From positions 1-64,000 of the forward strand of contig JAOAIP010000038.1 in NCBI GenBank assembly GCA_026414605.1: a DNA stretch of 64,000 bases. Direction: 5' to 3'. The stretch is from Bacteroidia bacterium. GTDB taxonomy: Bacteria > Bacteroidota > Bacteroidia > B-17B0 > Aurantibacillaceae. The notes beneath the pieces were generated by a model. That model did no database searches. It was not told where the DNA came from and saw only the letters and a list, made by a program, of their open reading frames with translations. The stretch's first letter is position 1; the number at the start of each line of letters is the position of its first letter. Positions 8,333 to 17,969 of the stretch are shown one piece after another. Both the position numbers and the translations under genes were made by a program.

Positions 8333-9757
8333 TTAACTATTAGCACTTTTTGAATCAAATGGTTTAGCAAATAGGGACTTTATTTTTTCTATATACCAAT
8401 TCAAATCAAATAAAACAGAATCATTAGCGGCTTTATAGGTTAAAAAAATTCCAATGAGTAAAAAAACAAATAGTGGCAACCACATTGCAACATAAGGTGG
8501 AAGCAATAATCCAAGAGCCATACTTCGTAAGGTATCCGTCAATATCATATACAAAATAAAAAACAAAGTAGCCACTACGACGGGCAAGCCCAATCCACCT
8601 TTACGAATAATGGACCCCAATGGAGCACCGACAAAAAACAATATAATACACGCCAATGATACTACCAATCTTTCGTGCCACGCTACCTGATATTCTGCAA
8701 GACGAGATTTTTGTGCATCAATAGATAAAATTTCTGATTCTAAAAATGCATTGATAGAACGCCAATGATTAAGTTTCATTTCATTAAATAATTGTTTTTC
8801 AGGAGGACTTAACTTTTTGACAGCACTATCAATAGATACACATTTGTTGTTTGTAATAAATTGTTGGCTAAAGAAATAGCGTTTAAGTTGATCATAGATA
8901 GATTGATGATGTAGATGAATATTTTTATTTATTGAATCAATTTCTTCTGCAATTTGCCAAACATTCATCATTTCGTGATTTTGCTTAAACAATTCTTTAT
9001 CGGTTCTTTTGAGTTTGAATCCTGTAAGGTCTATATTTATTTCCATTTCTTTGAAGTGCATAATACTTAATGGAAACGTACGATAGATGTTTTCATTTTG
9101 GATATTTTCATAACGACTACCATTAAATAATTTGATGACAAGGTAATTGGTATCTGATGAAGTAAACATATACCCACTATCTGCGTAAAGTTGAACATTA
9201 TTTCCTGTACCATAAGAATGATCATAAATAAGTATGCCTTTCAAACTGTGTCCATCAGGATATTTTTTTTCAACACGAATAGATACATTTTCTATTTGAT
9301 TGTAAAACACTTTTTCTTTAATACTTACCGATGGCTTTGTTTGACGAATATCAAAGAGTAATGATTGGGATTCTAACATTAATTTGGGCAAAAGAAAATT
9401 ATTAAAAGCAAAAGTAAGAAAAGCCAAAATAATCATCAAAATCACCAAGGGATAAAATATACGAAACAAAGACAAACCCGAACTTTTCATTGCAGCCAAC
9501 TCATAATTCTCGGCTAAATTACCAAGTGTCATAATAGACGCTAATAAAATGGCTAATGGAATGCATTTAGGCATAATACCTAAAAACGCATAAGAAAACA
9601 ATTGAAACAACACCCAAAAACTTATACCCTTTCCTAAAAAATCATCCAAATATGTAATCACTATTTCTACTAAAAAAAATAAAAATGTACTTACAAATAA
9701 TGTAATCAAAAATGGTGGTAGAAACGAACGAATGAGTAACAAATGTAATTTTTTCAC
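8333..9757 (-). CDS. LptF/LptG family LPS export permease
   Basis: An inner-membrane permease of the LptBFG type that extracts LPS from the inner membrane. In 474 residues it has three N-terminal membrane segments (about 13-35, 50-75, 98-122), a large periplasmic beta-jellyroll-like middle (about 125-355) and three C-terminal segments (about 365-450). KCIPLAILLASIMTLGNLAENYEL is the conserved coupling region. The start is a GTG at 9757, supported by a promoter 18 nt upstream and the MKKLHLLLIRSF N-terminus. I cannot decide between LptF and LptG; the partner is not in the window. Confidence 0.92.
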   Translation of the reverse strand: MKKLHLLLIRSFLPPFLITLFVSTFLFFLVEIVITYLDDFLGKGISFWVLFQLFSYAFLGIMPKCIPLAILLASIMTLGNLAENYELAAMKSSGLSLFRIFYPLVILMIILAFLTFAFNNFLLPKLMLESQSLLFDIRQTKPSVSIKEKVFYNQIENVSIRVEKKYPDGHSLKGILIYDHSYGTGNNVQLYADSGYMFTSSDTNYLVIKLFNGSRYENIQNENIYRTFPLSIMHFKEMEINIDLTGFKLKRTDKELFKQNHEMMNVWQIAEEIDSINKNIHLHHQSIYDQLKRYFFSQQFITNNKCVSIDSAVKKLSPPEKQLFNEMKLNHWRSINAFLESEILSIDAQKSRLAEYQVAWHERLVVSLACIILFFVGAPLGSIIRKGGLGLPVVVATLFFILYMILTDTLRSMALGLLLPPYVAMWLPLFVFLLIGIFLTYKAANDSVLFDLNWYIEKIKSLFAKPFDSKSANS

Positions 9758-9775
9758 GGCTTAAATAGTATAGGG

Positions 9776-9802
9776 CAAAAGTAAGGATAAAATTTAAATC
9801 AA
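9776..9802 (-). promoter_or_regulatory. Promoter for the LptF/G gene
   Basis: On the minus strand TACTTTTG (9783-9776) fits TAnnTTTG, and a TTG lies at 9802-9800, 16 nt upstream. The element ends 18 nt before the GTG start. Confidence 0.5.
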
Positions 9803-9806
9803 CCAT

Positions 9807-10199
9807 CTACTCTATCAAACGCTTACTATCATTAGAGTTTTTAATACTACAAGTATCTGTACGACCAAACCATTTTTTTCTATTTCGGGCTATCCAATTG
9901 TAGAGTTTAATTTGCAAGGGCTTTGGTAAAAGTTTTAAAACATACAACCATTTCCAATACCATTTCAGGTAAGGCAGTATTTCAAAAAAAGCAGTAAAAT
10001 GTGTGTAAAAAGTATTGTTTTTAAGTAAAACGACAGAATCAATTTTCTTTAAATCTGGTGGAATTAGTTCTTGTGCAAATCCTGACTGTAGCGGTGAAAA
10101 AAACAATATCTTATCCTTTTCATTTTTTAATATCCATTGAACGGTCTTATTACAAAACAAACATTCCCCATCAAAAAATAAAATAACTTTTGATTCCAT
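9807..10199 (-). CDS. DCC family thiol-disulfide oxidoreductase-like protein (DUF393)
   Basis: A 130-residue protein of the DUF393/DCC family, with FFDGECLFCNKTV at 8-20 giving C13-x2-C16 just after the first strand, and FSPLQS typical of the family. No signal peptide is seen, and two hydrophobic stretches near residues 70-90 suggest membrane contact. The biochemical role is unproven; a thioredoxin-like fold is predicted for the family. Its ATG overlaps the stop of the upstream haem/propeller lipoprotein gene by one base (TAATG), so both are expressed together. Confidence 0.88.
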   Translation of the reverse strand: MESKVILFFDGECLFCNKTVQWILKNEKDKILFFSPLQSGFAQELIPPDLKKIDSVVLLKNNTFYTHFTAFFEILPYLKWYWKWLYVLKLLPKPLQIKLYNWIARNRKKWFGRTDTCSIKNSNDSKRLIE

Positions 10200-11641
10200 T
10201 AAGGTCTTATTTTTGCAAAATAAGTATCAACCGAAAGTTCTATGCGAGATTTTTGAATAGTCATATCTGGAATTTTTAAGATACTAATAAATCCATTTTT
10301 TCCTGTACATACGGATGAATGATGCGGTGGAATGCCTTGTCCTACAAGGTTTCTACTTGGCACATACAAAAGTTTTCTGCTTTCATCAATGGCTATGCCG
10401 TGTGGCTGATAACCCACAAAAACTTTTTTAGTAGTATAGTCATTTAAGTTAATGGCTACAATGCTTCCTAATGTATTATTACCACTGTTATCTAATTCAC
10501 AACTTACATACAGTGTATTATCAAAGGATGAGTAAGCCATTGCTTGCGGGAATGTTCCAACAGGAATAATATGCGTTACAGAGTTAGTAATTAAATCAAA
10601 CTCACGAATTTCATTGCTGGCTTGACAAGTAAAATACAATTTGTTTCCATCTGGAGAAACAAAAATATCGTGAGGATCCAAACTACTGGCATTGCTTGGA
10701 ACTCCAGAGTTATCAATCGGAATATCAATATGTGTTGTAAGTGCAGTGTCAATTTTCATAAAGTAATTTCCTGTTTGGGCGGCTACATACAACGTATCAT
10801 TGTTTTTACTCAATGCTGTACCGTGCGGAAAATACAAGCCATACATAGCATTAATCACTTGCATTTTTTCTAAATCAACAGAAATAATTTTGCCATTAGA
10901 TGTCCACGCTACACAAAATCCTTTTTTGCCATCTTTCGTAATAATGATTCTATTCCAATCCAATTGATTGTTCAAATTGCAACGATCAATGAGTTTGTCC
11001 GTTTGTGCATCGTATTTTTCTAAATAAGGACTATTGATGAACACAACATACCAATATCTTCCATCAGGTGAGAAGTTGATAAAATGCGGAGTTTCATTGA
11101 CATTCGGTTGACTTCCTACTTCTATCATTCGTATCGGCAGTTGTGTTTCTGCATCAAACACTGTAATCACATCACATCCTTGATTAACAACATACACTTT
11201 TTTGTATTTATTAGAAGCGTACACATTTCCGTGAATATCCGGAGCACCATTGTCAATCCATTGTTTAATTTTCATCACTTCTTCTTTGCTTAAAGGACTT
11301 TTGTAAAGCGGCATCGTTGGAGAATTCATTAAACCCAAATCTGGATAGGTATTGATAAAATAACACAAAGATGAAAACTTACTACTATAAGGAATCACAG
11401 GGCTGCCATTGATACTACCTTTTGTAAAAAGATTTTCCCAAGTGCTTAAATCCAATCCATTGCAAGCAGCCGCATTTTGAGAATTGTGACAAGCACCATT
11501 GGTACATTGCGTTTGAATAATTTTTCCCACTTCTGTTGGATATCCCCCATAATCAGGACTTGCAGCGTCTTTTCTACATTGATAAAGAAGTAGAGTGAAA
11601 GTTAGCAATAAAATGTTTTTAATGAGTGTTCTATGAAACAT
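10199..11641 (-). CDS. Lipoprotein with c-type haem domain fused to YncE-like beta-propeller
   Basis: A 480-residue exported lipoprotein (LLLYQC, C22). Residues about 30-135 resemble a cytochrome-c-like domain with the haem-binding motif C46-x4-C51-H52 (CTNGACH) and a possible distal ligand M110 in SPTMP. Residues about 145-470 form a YncE-type propeller with repeated strands such as KVYVVNQGCDVITVFDAETQ and NTLYVSCELDNSG. It is probably on the outer face of the cell in electron transfer or ligand binding, but the substrate is unknown. It is coupled to the DCC protein downstream. Confidence 0.85.
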   Translation of the reverse strand: MFHRTLIKNILLLTFTLLLYQCRKDAASPDYGGYPTEVGKIIQTQCTNGACHNSQNAAACNGLDLSTWENLFTKGSINGSPVIPYSSKFSSLCYFINTYPDLGLMNSPTMPLYKSPLSKEEVMKIKQWIDNGAPDIHGNVYASNKYKKVYVVNQGCDVITVFDAETQLPIRMIEVGSQPNVNETPHFINFSPDGRYWYVVFINSPYLEKYDAQTDKLIDRCNLNNQLDWNRIIITKDGKKGFCVAWTSNGKIISVDLEKMQVINAMYGLYFPHGTALSKNNDTLYVAAQTGNYFMKIDTALTTHIDIPIDNSGVPSNASSLDPHDIFVSPDGNKLYFTCQASNEIREFDLITNSVTHIIPVGTFPQAMAYSSFDNTLYVSCELDNSGNNTLGSIVAINLNDYTTKKVFVGYQPHGIAIDESRKLLYVPSRNLVGQGIPPHHSSVCTGKNGFISILKIPDMTIQKSRIELSVDTYFAKIRP

Positions 11642-11716
11642 AATTTTAATGATTAGTGGTTAGAAATTTTTATAGCATTTTAAGTTCTCAATGATAGAAA
11701 AGTTAACAAAAATAAA

Positions 11717-13948
11717 TCATTGAATCTTTATCAATTTAAATGTCTTTAAAATTTCATTATTAGCAGAAAGTATTTGCAAAAGATAAATACCATTGGAAAG
11801 TATTGATACATCTACTTTCCAAGAGTTGTAATTCTTTTTTTCTACTTCAATAACCACTTTCTTGCCTGTAATATCTATAATTTGAATCCGTGATTTATCA
11901 ATATTAAAATTATTTTGACATTCAATAGTAACTTCTGTATTTGAAGGATTAGGATACATTTGAAAAACATTATCATCTTGAATTATTTCAGGAACATTCA
12001 CTGCTTTTGAAGAAAAATAATGAATTCCACCTGAATAATTTCCAACAATTAAATCCCGAATGCCATCATTATTAATATCTACATATTGTGGAGCAGAACG
12101 GATGCCTGTGCAAATACGATTAACCATTGTATCTACAGTGCGAAATGTTCCATTCAAATTACCATCAATTTGATCATATAAAATTAAATTTCCATTAATA
12201 GATCCACACAATAAATAAGTAGTGTTATTTTCTTTGTACATAAAAGGCACAGTACCCCCATCACCTGCATAATATATAGGATTTAAGTTAGTATTTACAT
12301 TTCCAAAGTTAGTTGTAATCAAGGAAAAATTGGGCGTAGATAATGTGCCAATATTTTGATAATAAACAATTCTGTTTTGTTTATTACCAATTATTAAATC
12401 TAATTTTCCGTCATTATTGACATCGTATAAAAAGGGATAAGCAGGTGGTGTACTCACTGAAATACCAAACATATTTTGATGAATAATTGAAAAATTACAG
12501 GGAAATCCAAATCCTGCAGTATTTTCAAGCCAATGAATTTTTCCTGCATTATCGCCCAACAAAATATCTATATCGCCATCATTGTCAATATCACCAGCAG
12601 TAGGTGCAAGATTGAGTTTTTGTAATGAAGACAAATTCAAATAATCTCTGGTAATGAGTGAAAATTGCGGTGTAGATAATGTTCCTATATTTCTATAATA
12701 AGTCAATGTAGATACATTGCTATTGGGCTTAAACGTGTTATAATATCCCAAGTTTCCAATCAACAAATCCTTTTTTCCATCATTATCAATGTCTATAATC
12801 AATGGATAAGCCCCTTCACCTACATCTATACAATGTTCTATTAAAAAATTCTTTTTGATAAAAATAAAACTATCTTTGGTAGAAGTGCCAACATTCTTGT
12901 AAAACCAAATGCAATTGTAATTTTCACCTGCACTTAAATTGGGCGAAGCCACCAGATCTTTTTTTCCATCATTGTCAAAGTCATCATAATACACACAAGG
13001 AAAATTGTTTAACTTAATAATCGTTGTACTGGCTTTTGATGGATAATTTGGAAATAATCTCGTAGTATCTTGAATATTGGCATTAGAAGAATTTCCTGTA
13101 TTATGTAAATAGATTATGTTGTTACAACTCACATCACCCAAAAGAAGATCTTTATCCCCATCTTTATCAAGATCTGCACAAGTAATGCAAGATCCACTAT
13201 GATAAATTTTTTCAATATTAGAAAAATGATCAAATCTATTGGAACAATTATTAAACGTTACAGAACAATTTCCTTCACTAAAATTTCCCCAGCAATTTGT
13301 TTCTAATTGAAAAACCAAACTATCAGAATGATTATACCACTCTTTGCTTTTATTAATATGATACTCTACTGAAAAACCTATAGAACTAAATGTCAATATA
13401 TCCAAATCGCCATCATTATCAATATCACTAATCGCAGGTAACCCCACCGAAGATGCATAAATAGGGGCATTTACAGGATTGCCCGATGGATTGTAATTAG
13501 AATACAGTATATTCTTGAACAATTGAAAAGAAAAGTTTCCAGCAGTTGAAGTATTCTTATAAACTCTTATTCCACCTGTTGTAGATGTAAATATATCTAC
13601 TTTTCCATCTTGATTAAAGTCCTTAAAAATAGCCCAATTGACAAGTTTTGGAAAAGCATTGGATAAATAATAATCATAACGATATTTGGCTTCATTATTG
13701 TTACCAATATTGACAAAACATTTGACTTGTCCATAATTAAACATATGGATTCTGTCATAAACAATAATATCTTCTTTGCCATCTTCGTTAATGTCTGCTT
13801 TGAATACATTTGAATGATTTAATCCACCACAGGTAGAAGAATAAAGCACTTGATTATTTTCAATCACTTTTAATGTATCGTATCCTACTGGCAATTGAGC
13901 AAAGAGTGTAGATACAAGACAATACATTATGAGAATTATATTTTTCAT
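11717..13948 (-). CDS. FG-GAP/VCBS-repeat secreted protein with T9SS type-A sorting domain
   Basis: A 743-residue secreted protein starting at the ATG at 13948, giving the signal peptide MKNIILIMYCLVSTLFAQ. The GTG at 13972 lies inside cdsA. Nine calcium-type D-x-D-x-D-G-x-x-D loops are visible (for example INEDGKEDI, DIDNDGDLDI, DLDKDGDKDL, NNDGIRDLIVG), the mark of VCBS/FG-GAP propeller repeats. The last 80 residues (from YPNPSNTEVTIE to the terminal FKLIKIQ) are a type-A T9SS C-terminal signal, so export by the type IX system and surface attachment or release are expected. It begins 11 nt after the cdsA stop. Confidence 0.92.
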   Translation of the reverse strand: MKNIILIMYCLVSTLFAQLPVGYDTLKVIENNQVLYSSTCGGLNHSNVFKADINEDGKEDIIVYDRIHMFNYGQVKCFVNIGNNNEAKYRYDYYLSNAFPKLVNWAIFKDFNQDGKVDIFTSTTGGIRVYKNTSTAGNFSFQLFKNILYSNYNPSGNPVNAPIYASSVGLPAISDIDNDGDLDILTFSSIGFSVEYHINKSKEWYNHSDSLVFQLETNCWGNFSEGNCSVTFNNCSNRFDHFSNIEKIYHSGSCITCADLDKDGDKDLLLGDVSCNNIIYLHNTGNSSNANIQDTTRLFPNYPSKASTTIIKLNNFPCVYYDDFDNDGKKDLVASPNLSAGENYNCIWFYKNVGTSTKDSFIFIKKNFLIEHCIDVGEGAYPLIIDIDNDGKKDLLIGNLGYYNTFKPNSNVSTLTYYRNIGTLSTPQFSLITRDYLNLSSLQKLNLAPTAGDIDNDGDIDILLGDNAGKIHWLENTAGFGFPCNFSIIHQNMFGISVSTPPAYPFLYDVNNDGKLDLIIGNKQNRIVYYQNIGTLSTPNFSLITTNFGNVNTNLNPIYYAGDGGTVPFMYKENNTTYLLCGSINGNLILYDQIDGNLNGTFRTVDTMVNRICTGIRSAPQYVDINNDGIRDLIVGNYSGGIHYFSSKAVNVPEIIQDDNVFQMYPNPSNTEVTIECQNNFNIDKSRIQIIDITGKKVVIEVEKKNYNSWKVDVSILSNGIYLLQILSANNEILKTFKLIKIQ

Positions 13949-13959
13949 TACAATCATTT

Positions 13960-14796
13960 TTATACTATCCACATCTTTAAATGAAAATAAATATCAATCA
14001 TTGGAATACTCAAAAACCAAGCATCAAAGCGATCTAAAATACCGCCGTGTCCAGGAAGTAAATTGCCGCTGTCTTTTACATTTGCTAATCGTTTAAGTTT
14101 TGACTCCACTAAATCACCCATTGTTCCAAATACACCTACAATTATAGCAATAATTACAACATCATAAATTGTCCAAAATGAAGCATCCGGAAGTAAGTAA
14201 TAATAAACAAGAAGAGCCGTCGTAATAGTAAATACAATTCCACCAACAAAACCTTCTACCGATTTTTTTGGCGACACATCAGGCATCAATTTATTCTTAC
14301 CCAACCAACTACCAATAAAATAAGCAAAAGTATCATTTGCCCAAATCATAAGTATAATAGATAGTGGATATGCATAATGATACTGCCGATGCAATGAAAA
14401 ATAGTAAACATCTAATGCAGACATCAAAAACACTAATAAATAAAGAAGAAGAAAAAATTCAGCAATGCTTTTTGAAAAATTAGTTTGAAATAAAAATTCT
14501 ATAAACAAAACAACAGATAAAATAATCAACACTAAATAATTAAATTGAACATTTGTAAAATGATTATCAAAACAAGGATAAAGAATCAAAAGCGATGAAA
14601 GAAAAAATTTAATCCATAGAGATGTTGAATGAACAGGAAAATGGGCTTTTTTAAATACGTTTATCAATTCTAATAATCCACCCGAAACAATAATAAGTAA
14701 CAATAACAAAAAGGTTTCAAAAGAGAACCCAATCAAGCCAATTAATACAACTGCAAAAACAATTGCTGTTATTGTTCTTTTTGATAAATCTTTCAT
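13960..14796 (-). CDS. cdsA: Phosphatidate cytidylyltransferase
   Basis: The inner-membrane enzyme making CDP-diacylglycerol from phosphatidate and CTP. It has 278 residues and about eight membrane segments. The C-terminal family signature is present: SKLKRLANVKDSGN followed by LLPGHGGILDRFDAWF near 240-262, along with SPKKSVEGFVGGI near 175. It starts at an ATG 17 nt after the upstream conserved protein and is followed closely by the T9SS protein, an operon-like layout. Confidence 0.96.
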   Translation of the reverse strand: MKDLSKRTITAIVFAVVLIGLIGFSFETFLLLLLIIVSGGLLELINVFKKAHFPVHSTSLWIKFFLSSLLILYPCFDNHFTNVQFNYLVLIILSVVLFIEFLFQTNFSKSIAEFFLLLYLLVFLMSALDVYYFSLHRQYHYAYPLSIILMIWANDTFAYFIGSWLGKNKLMPDVSPKKSVEGFVGGIVFTITTALLVYYYLLPDASFWTIYDVVIIAIIVGVFGTMGDLVESKLKRLANVKDSGNLLPGHGGILDRFDAWFLSIPMIDIYFHLKMWIV

Positions 14797-14813
14797 TGGA
14801 TATTAATTTTAAA

Positions 14814-15269
14814 TTATACTAATGATGCTATCCAACTTTCAGAAAGGGGCTTTACAAAATTATCCATTTCAGAAGAGTGAATAATAGCAGTATTAAAAAT
14901 TTTAGTAGATTCCTTAATAATGCCTTGATTTAGCAAATTATGAAGTTCTTCTAAAGGATGTACCTCTAATTCATAATTATCATTTTCAAAAACAAATAAT
15001 CTTCTATTAAGTAAAGATGTTTGATATTTTTTTTCAAGAGATTGAATAAAGTGAAATAATTTATCCGTAGCACAACCACCAATAGGATTAAAATCTTCAT
15101 CATTCTTAAATATCAACAATCTATTTTTGTATAATTCAAATTCTGCTTTTACAGGATGATCGTGGGACTTCCAATTTGCCACAAAATCAAGGCATTCTGC
15201 TTTTAATTTATCTAACTCTGTTACACTTAATGGTTTTTCTAAAACAAATATCCAAATTTTTTGATTCAT
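14814..15269 (-). CDS. Conserved Bacteroidota protein (often labelled 'ABC transporter ATPase')
   Basis: A 151-residue cytosolic protein. I recognise the pattern (WIFVLEKPLS, VANWKSHDHPVKAEFELYKN, NPIGGCATDKLFHFIQSLEK) as a family widespread in Bacteroidota. Databases often name it ABC transporter ATPase, but no Walker A, signature or Walker B motif is present, so that name looks wrong. A single cysteine in GGCATDK is prominent. Function unknown. It precedes cdsA by 17 nt and has a -7 promoter element 18 nt upstream of its ATG. Confidence 0.8.
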   Translation of the reverse strand: MNQKIWIFVLEKPLSVTELDKLKAECLDFVANWKSHDHPVKAEFELYKNRLLIFKNDEDFNPIGGCATDKLFHFIQSLEKKYQTSLLNRRLFVFENDNYELEVHPLEELHNLLNQGIIKESTKIFNTAIIHSSEMDNFVKPLSESWIASLV

Positions 15270-15287
15270 AGTTTTTATTTTGGACTA

Positions 15288-15295
15288 CAAAGGTA
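15288..15295 (-). promoter_or_regulatory. -7 promoter element for the 15269-11717 gene group
   Basis: Minus-strand TACCTTTG (TAnnTTTG) ends 18 nt before the ATG at 15269. No convincing TTG is seen upstream. Confidence 0.45.
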
Positions 15296-15441
15296 GAGAA
15301 TTATTTGCGAATAGATCATTTATGAAAATATAAAAAATTGCAAATACTAATTTGACAAGAATATTCATTAAAACATAGAAACAAAAAAGTAAAACTTAAT
15401 GCTTTAAAAAATAGCAACAATAAATTTATCACCAACAAAAA

Positions 15442-16497
15442 TTAAAACAAACTTCCTTGCATCCAATCTCCTACTTTTTTACCTGTGTATAAATTACAAT
15501 TATGTAAAAATTCACTTTTATCAGTAAAATACTTTTTGCGAAGTATTTTTATCAATTGATGAATACTCTCTGCTACTTTGCCATCACCTGCAAAACGACT
15601 ATATGCACGAGTATCGTGAAGTTGTCCATTATGACAAGAACGGATAAGTTCTAATACTCGTTCTTTTTTATTAGGAAAGTGCTTTTCCAACCACTGAATA
15701 AAAACTGGTTCTACTGAGTCATTCAAACGAACAATAGTATATCCCATCCACTTTGCACCATTTTCAGACGCTTGCTTCATTACCTCGGGAATGTCTTTGT
15801 CATTTAATCCTGGAATAATCGGTGCTACCATAATTCCACAAGGGATATTGTGCTTTGATAATACTTGCAGGGCTTTGAATCTATTAGAATACGTAGAAGT
15901 GCGGGGCTCTAAAACCTTGCGTAAATCTTCATCTACGCTGGTAATAGATATAGTAACACTTACCAAGTTTTGTTCTGCCATTTCTTTCAATATATCCAAA
16001 TCACGCAACACAAGAGCATTCTTGGTAATAATTGATACAGGAAAACGAAATTCTTTGCAAACTTGCAGCAATTGTCTTGTTATTTGAAGTTTTCTTTCAA
16101 GTGGTTGATAACAATCTGTATTGCCTGAAAACACAATAGGACTCACTACTTTTAATGGTTTTCTCAATTCTGCTTCTAAAAGTGCAGGGGCATTTTTCTT
16201 CACCAAAATCACAGATTCAAAATCAATACCGGCACCATATCCCCAATATTCGTGCGTAGGACGGGCATAGCAATAAGCACATCCGTGTTCACAACCTTGA
16301 TACGGATTAAGCGAATAAATAAACGGCAAATCACTACTTTTTACTTCATTGATAATCGTTTTTGGAAATACCTCAATAACTTTTGTATTAATATTTTCTT
16401 TACTATCAAATTCATCAACAGCCCACAAAACTTCTTGTGAAAGTTCTTCTTTTAAAAAACGATGCTTGGGATTACTATCTACAGAACGACCTTTCAT
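15442..16497 (-). CDS. PA0069-type radical SAM protein (SplB-like)
   Basis: A 351-residue radical SAM enzyme with C69-x3-C73-x2-C76 in QGCEHGCAYCYARP, the 4Fe-4S/SAM site, followed by HEYWGYGAGIDFE and VSPIVFSGNTDCYQPLE. These are hallmarks of the PA0069/SplB-related family, which is distantly like spore photoproduct lyase. The substrate is unknown. It is a lone gene, divergent from the aminotransferase at 16613. Minus-strand TATTTTTG at 16528-16521 may be its -7 element. Confidence 0.9.
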   Translation of the reverse strand: MKGRSVDSNPKHRFLKEELSQEVLWAVDEFDSKENINTKVIEVFPKTIINEVKSSDLPFIYSLNPYQGCEHGCAYCYARPTHEYWGYGAGIDFESVILVKKNAPALLEAELRKPLKVVSPIVFSGNTDCYQPLERKLQITRQLLQVCKEFRFPVSIITKNALVLRDLDILKEMAEQNLVSVTISITSVDEDLRKVLEPRTSTYSNRFKALQVLSKHNIPCGIMVAPIIPGLNDKDIPEVMKQASENGAKWMGYTIVRLNDSVEPVFIQWLEKHFPNKKERVLELIRSCHNGQLHDTRAYSRFAGDGKVAESIHQLIKILRKKYFTDKSEFLHNCNLYTGKKVGDWMQGSLF

Positions 16498-16520
16498 TTT
16501 GTTTATTCCTTAAATTTTAG

Positions 16521-16528
16521 CAAAAATA
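16521..16528 (-). promoter_or_regulatory. Possible -7 element for the radical SAM gene
   Basis: Minus-strand TATTTTTG fits TAnnTTTG, 23 nt upstream of the ATG at 16497. No matching -33 element is visible. Confidence 0.3.
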
Positions 16529-16612
16529 CAAAAGATACAATAATCATAAATTTTACAGATGGAATCGTTTGTAAAACTGCGAATATTTCTACTAATTTGC
16601 AGAAAAAATTTT

Positions 16613-17815
16613 ATGCCAAACATATCAGAAAAAGCCGTTCAAATGCCTGCTTCTCCTATTCGCAAATTAGTTCCCTACGCAGAAGCAGCCAAAAAGAAAG
16701 GAATTAAAATTTATCATCTCAATATTGGACAACCTGACTTGCCTACGCCTCCTATTTTTTTTGAAGGTATAAAAAAAGCCAATATCACTATCCTTGAATA
16801 TACACACAGTGCAGGAAATGAAAGTTATAGAAAAAAATTAGCCGAGTATTACAAAAGATATAATATAAATGTTGATTACTCCGATATTATCATCACCGTA
16901 GGTGGAAGCGAAGCCATTGAAATCGCAATGATGACCTGCTTTAATCCTGGTGATGAAATTATCATTCCCGAACCATTTTATGCCAATTATATTGGATTTT
17001 CAAGGGCTGCAGATGTTGTTATTAAGCCCGTCAGAAGTGTGATTGACAATGGTTTTGCATTACCACCAATAAGTGAGTTTGAAAAACTTATTACGAATCG
17101 TACCAAAGGCATTATGATTTGTAATCCCAGTAATCCTACGGGATACCTCTACACTCGTGAAGAATTAGAAGCCCTCAAAGAGATTGTTGTAAAACACAAT
17201 TTATTTTTATTAAGCGATGAAGTATATCGTGAATTTTGTTACGATGGAAAAACCTACAATTCAGTTATGCATTTAGAAGGTGCAGATGAACATATTATTA
17301 TGTTGGATTCTATATCCAAAAGATACAGTGCTTGTGGGGCAAGAATAGGAGCATTAGTAAGCAAAAACAAAGTAGTAATGGCATCTGCCTTAAAGTTTGC
17401 ACAAGCCCGATTAAGTCCACCTACATTTGGACAAATAGGTGCAGAAGCCGCATTAAGTTTAGGACAAGAATATTTTGATGAAGTAGTAAAAGAATACACA
17501 GAAAGAAGAAATTATGTAGTCAATGAACTCAACAAAATTCCAGGTGTTCGTTGTCCAATGCCTGGTGGTGCATTTTATTGTATCGCAGAATTACCAATAG
17601 ATGATGCGGATAGATTTTGTCAATGGTTACTTGAAAAATTTAATTATCAAAATCAAACTGTAATGTTAGCCCCTGCCACGGGCTTTTATTCCACATCTGA
17701 TGCGGGAAAGAAAGAAGTGCGTATTGCTTATGTATTGAAAAAAGAAGATTTGCAAAAAGCCATAGAGTGTTTAAAAATAGCCCTACAAGAATATCAGAAA
17801 GAAATGAAAAAGTGA
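16613..17815 (+). CDS. Class I pyridoxal-phosphate-dependent aminotransferase
   Basis: A cytosolic fold-type I aminotransferase of the aspartate/alanine type, 400 residues when started at 16613. The upstream ATG at 16559 adds 18 hydrophobic residues not expected in the family, whereas MPNISEKAVQMPASPIRKL is the usual N-terminus. Seen are YHLNIGQPDLPTP, GGSEAIEIAMM, NPSNPTGYLYTREEL, SDEVYREF and the PLP lysine in DSISKRYSACGARIG. The substrate cannot be read from sequence. No operon partner. Confidence 0.93.
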   Translation: MPNISEKAVQMPASPIRKLVPYAEAAKKKGIKIYHLNIGQPDLPTPPIFFEGIKKANITILEYTHSAGNESYRKKLAEYYKRYNINVDYSDIIITVGGSEAIEIAMMTCFNPGDEIIIPEPFYANYIGFSRAADVVIKPVRSVIDNGFALPPISEFEKLITNRTKGIMICNPSNPTGYLYTREELEALKEIVVKHNLFLLSDEVYREFCYDGKTYNSVMHLEGADEHIIMLDSISKRYSACGARIGALVSKNKVVMASALKFAQARLSPPTFGQIGAEAALSLGQEYFDEVVKEYTERRNYVVNELNKIPGVRCPMPGGAFYCIAELPIDDADRFCQWLLEKFNYQNQTVMLAPATGFYSTSDAGKKEVRIAYVLKKEDLQKAIECLKIALQEYQKEMKK

Positions 17816-17969
17816 TCTATTGATACATAACGGCGTGAACAAGTTTTTGATTTTAGTAAAAATCTGTATTTAATAACCATAATATAATTCATAAAACAAT
17901 ATCCATTTTTAAATTGTTACAAAAAATAAAAACAATCTCATTCATTTTTGATTAAATACTATCCCAAAT

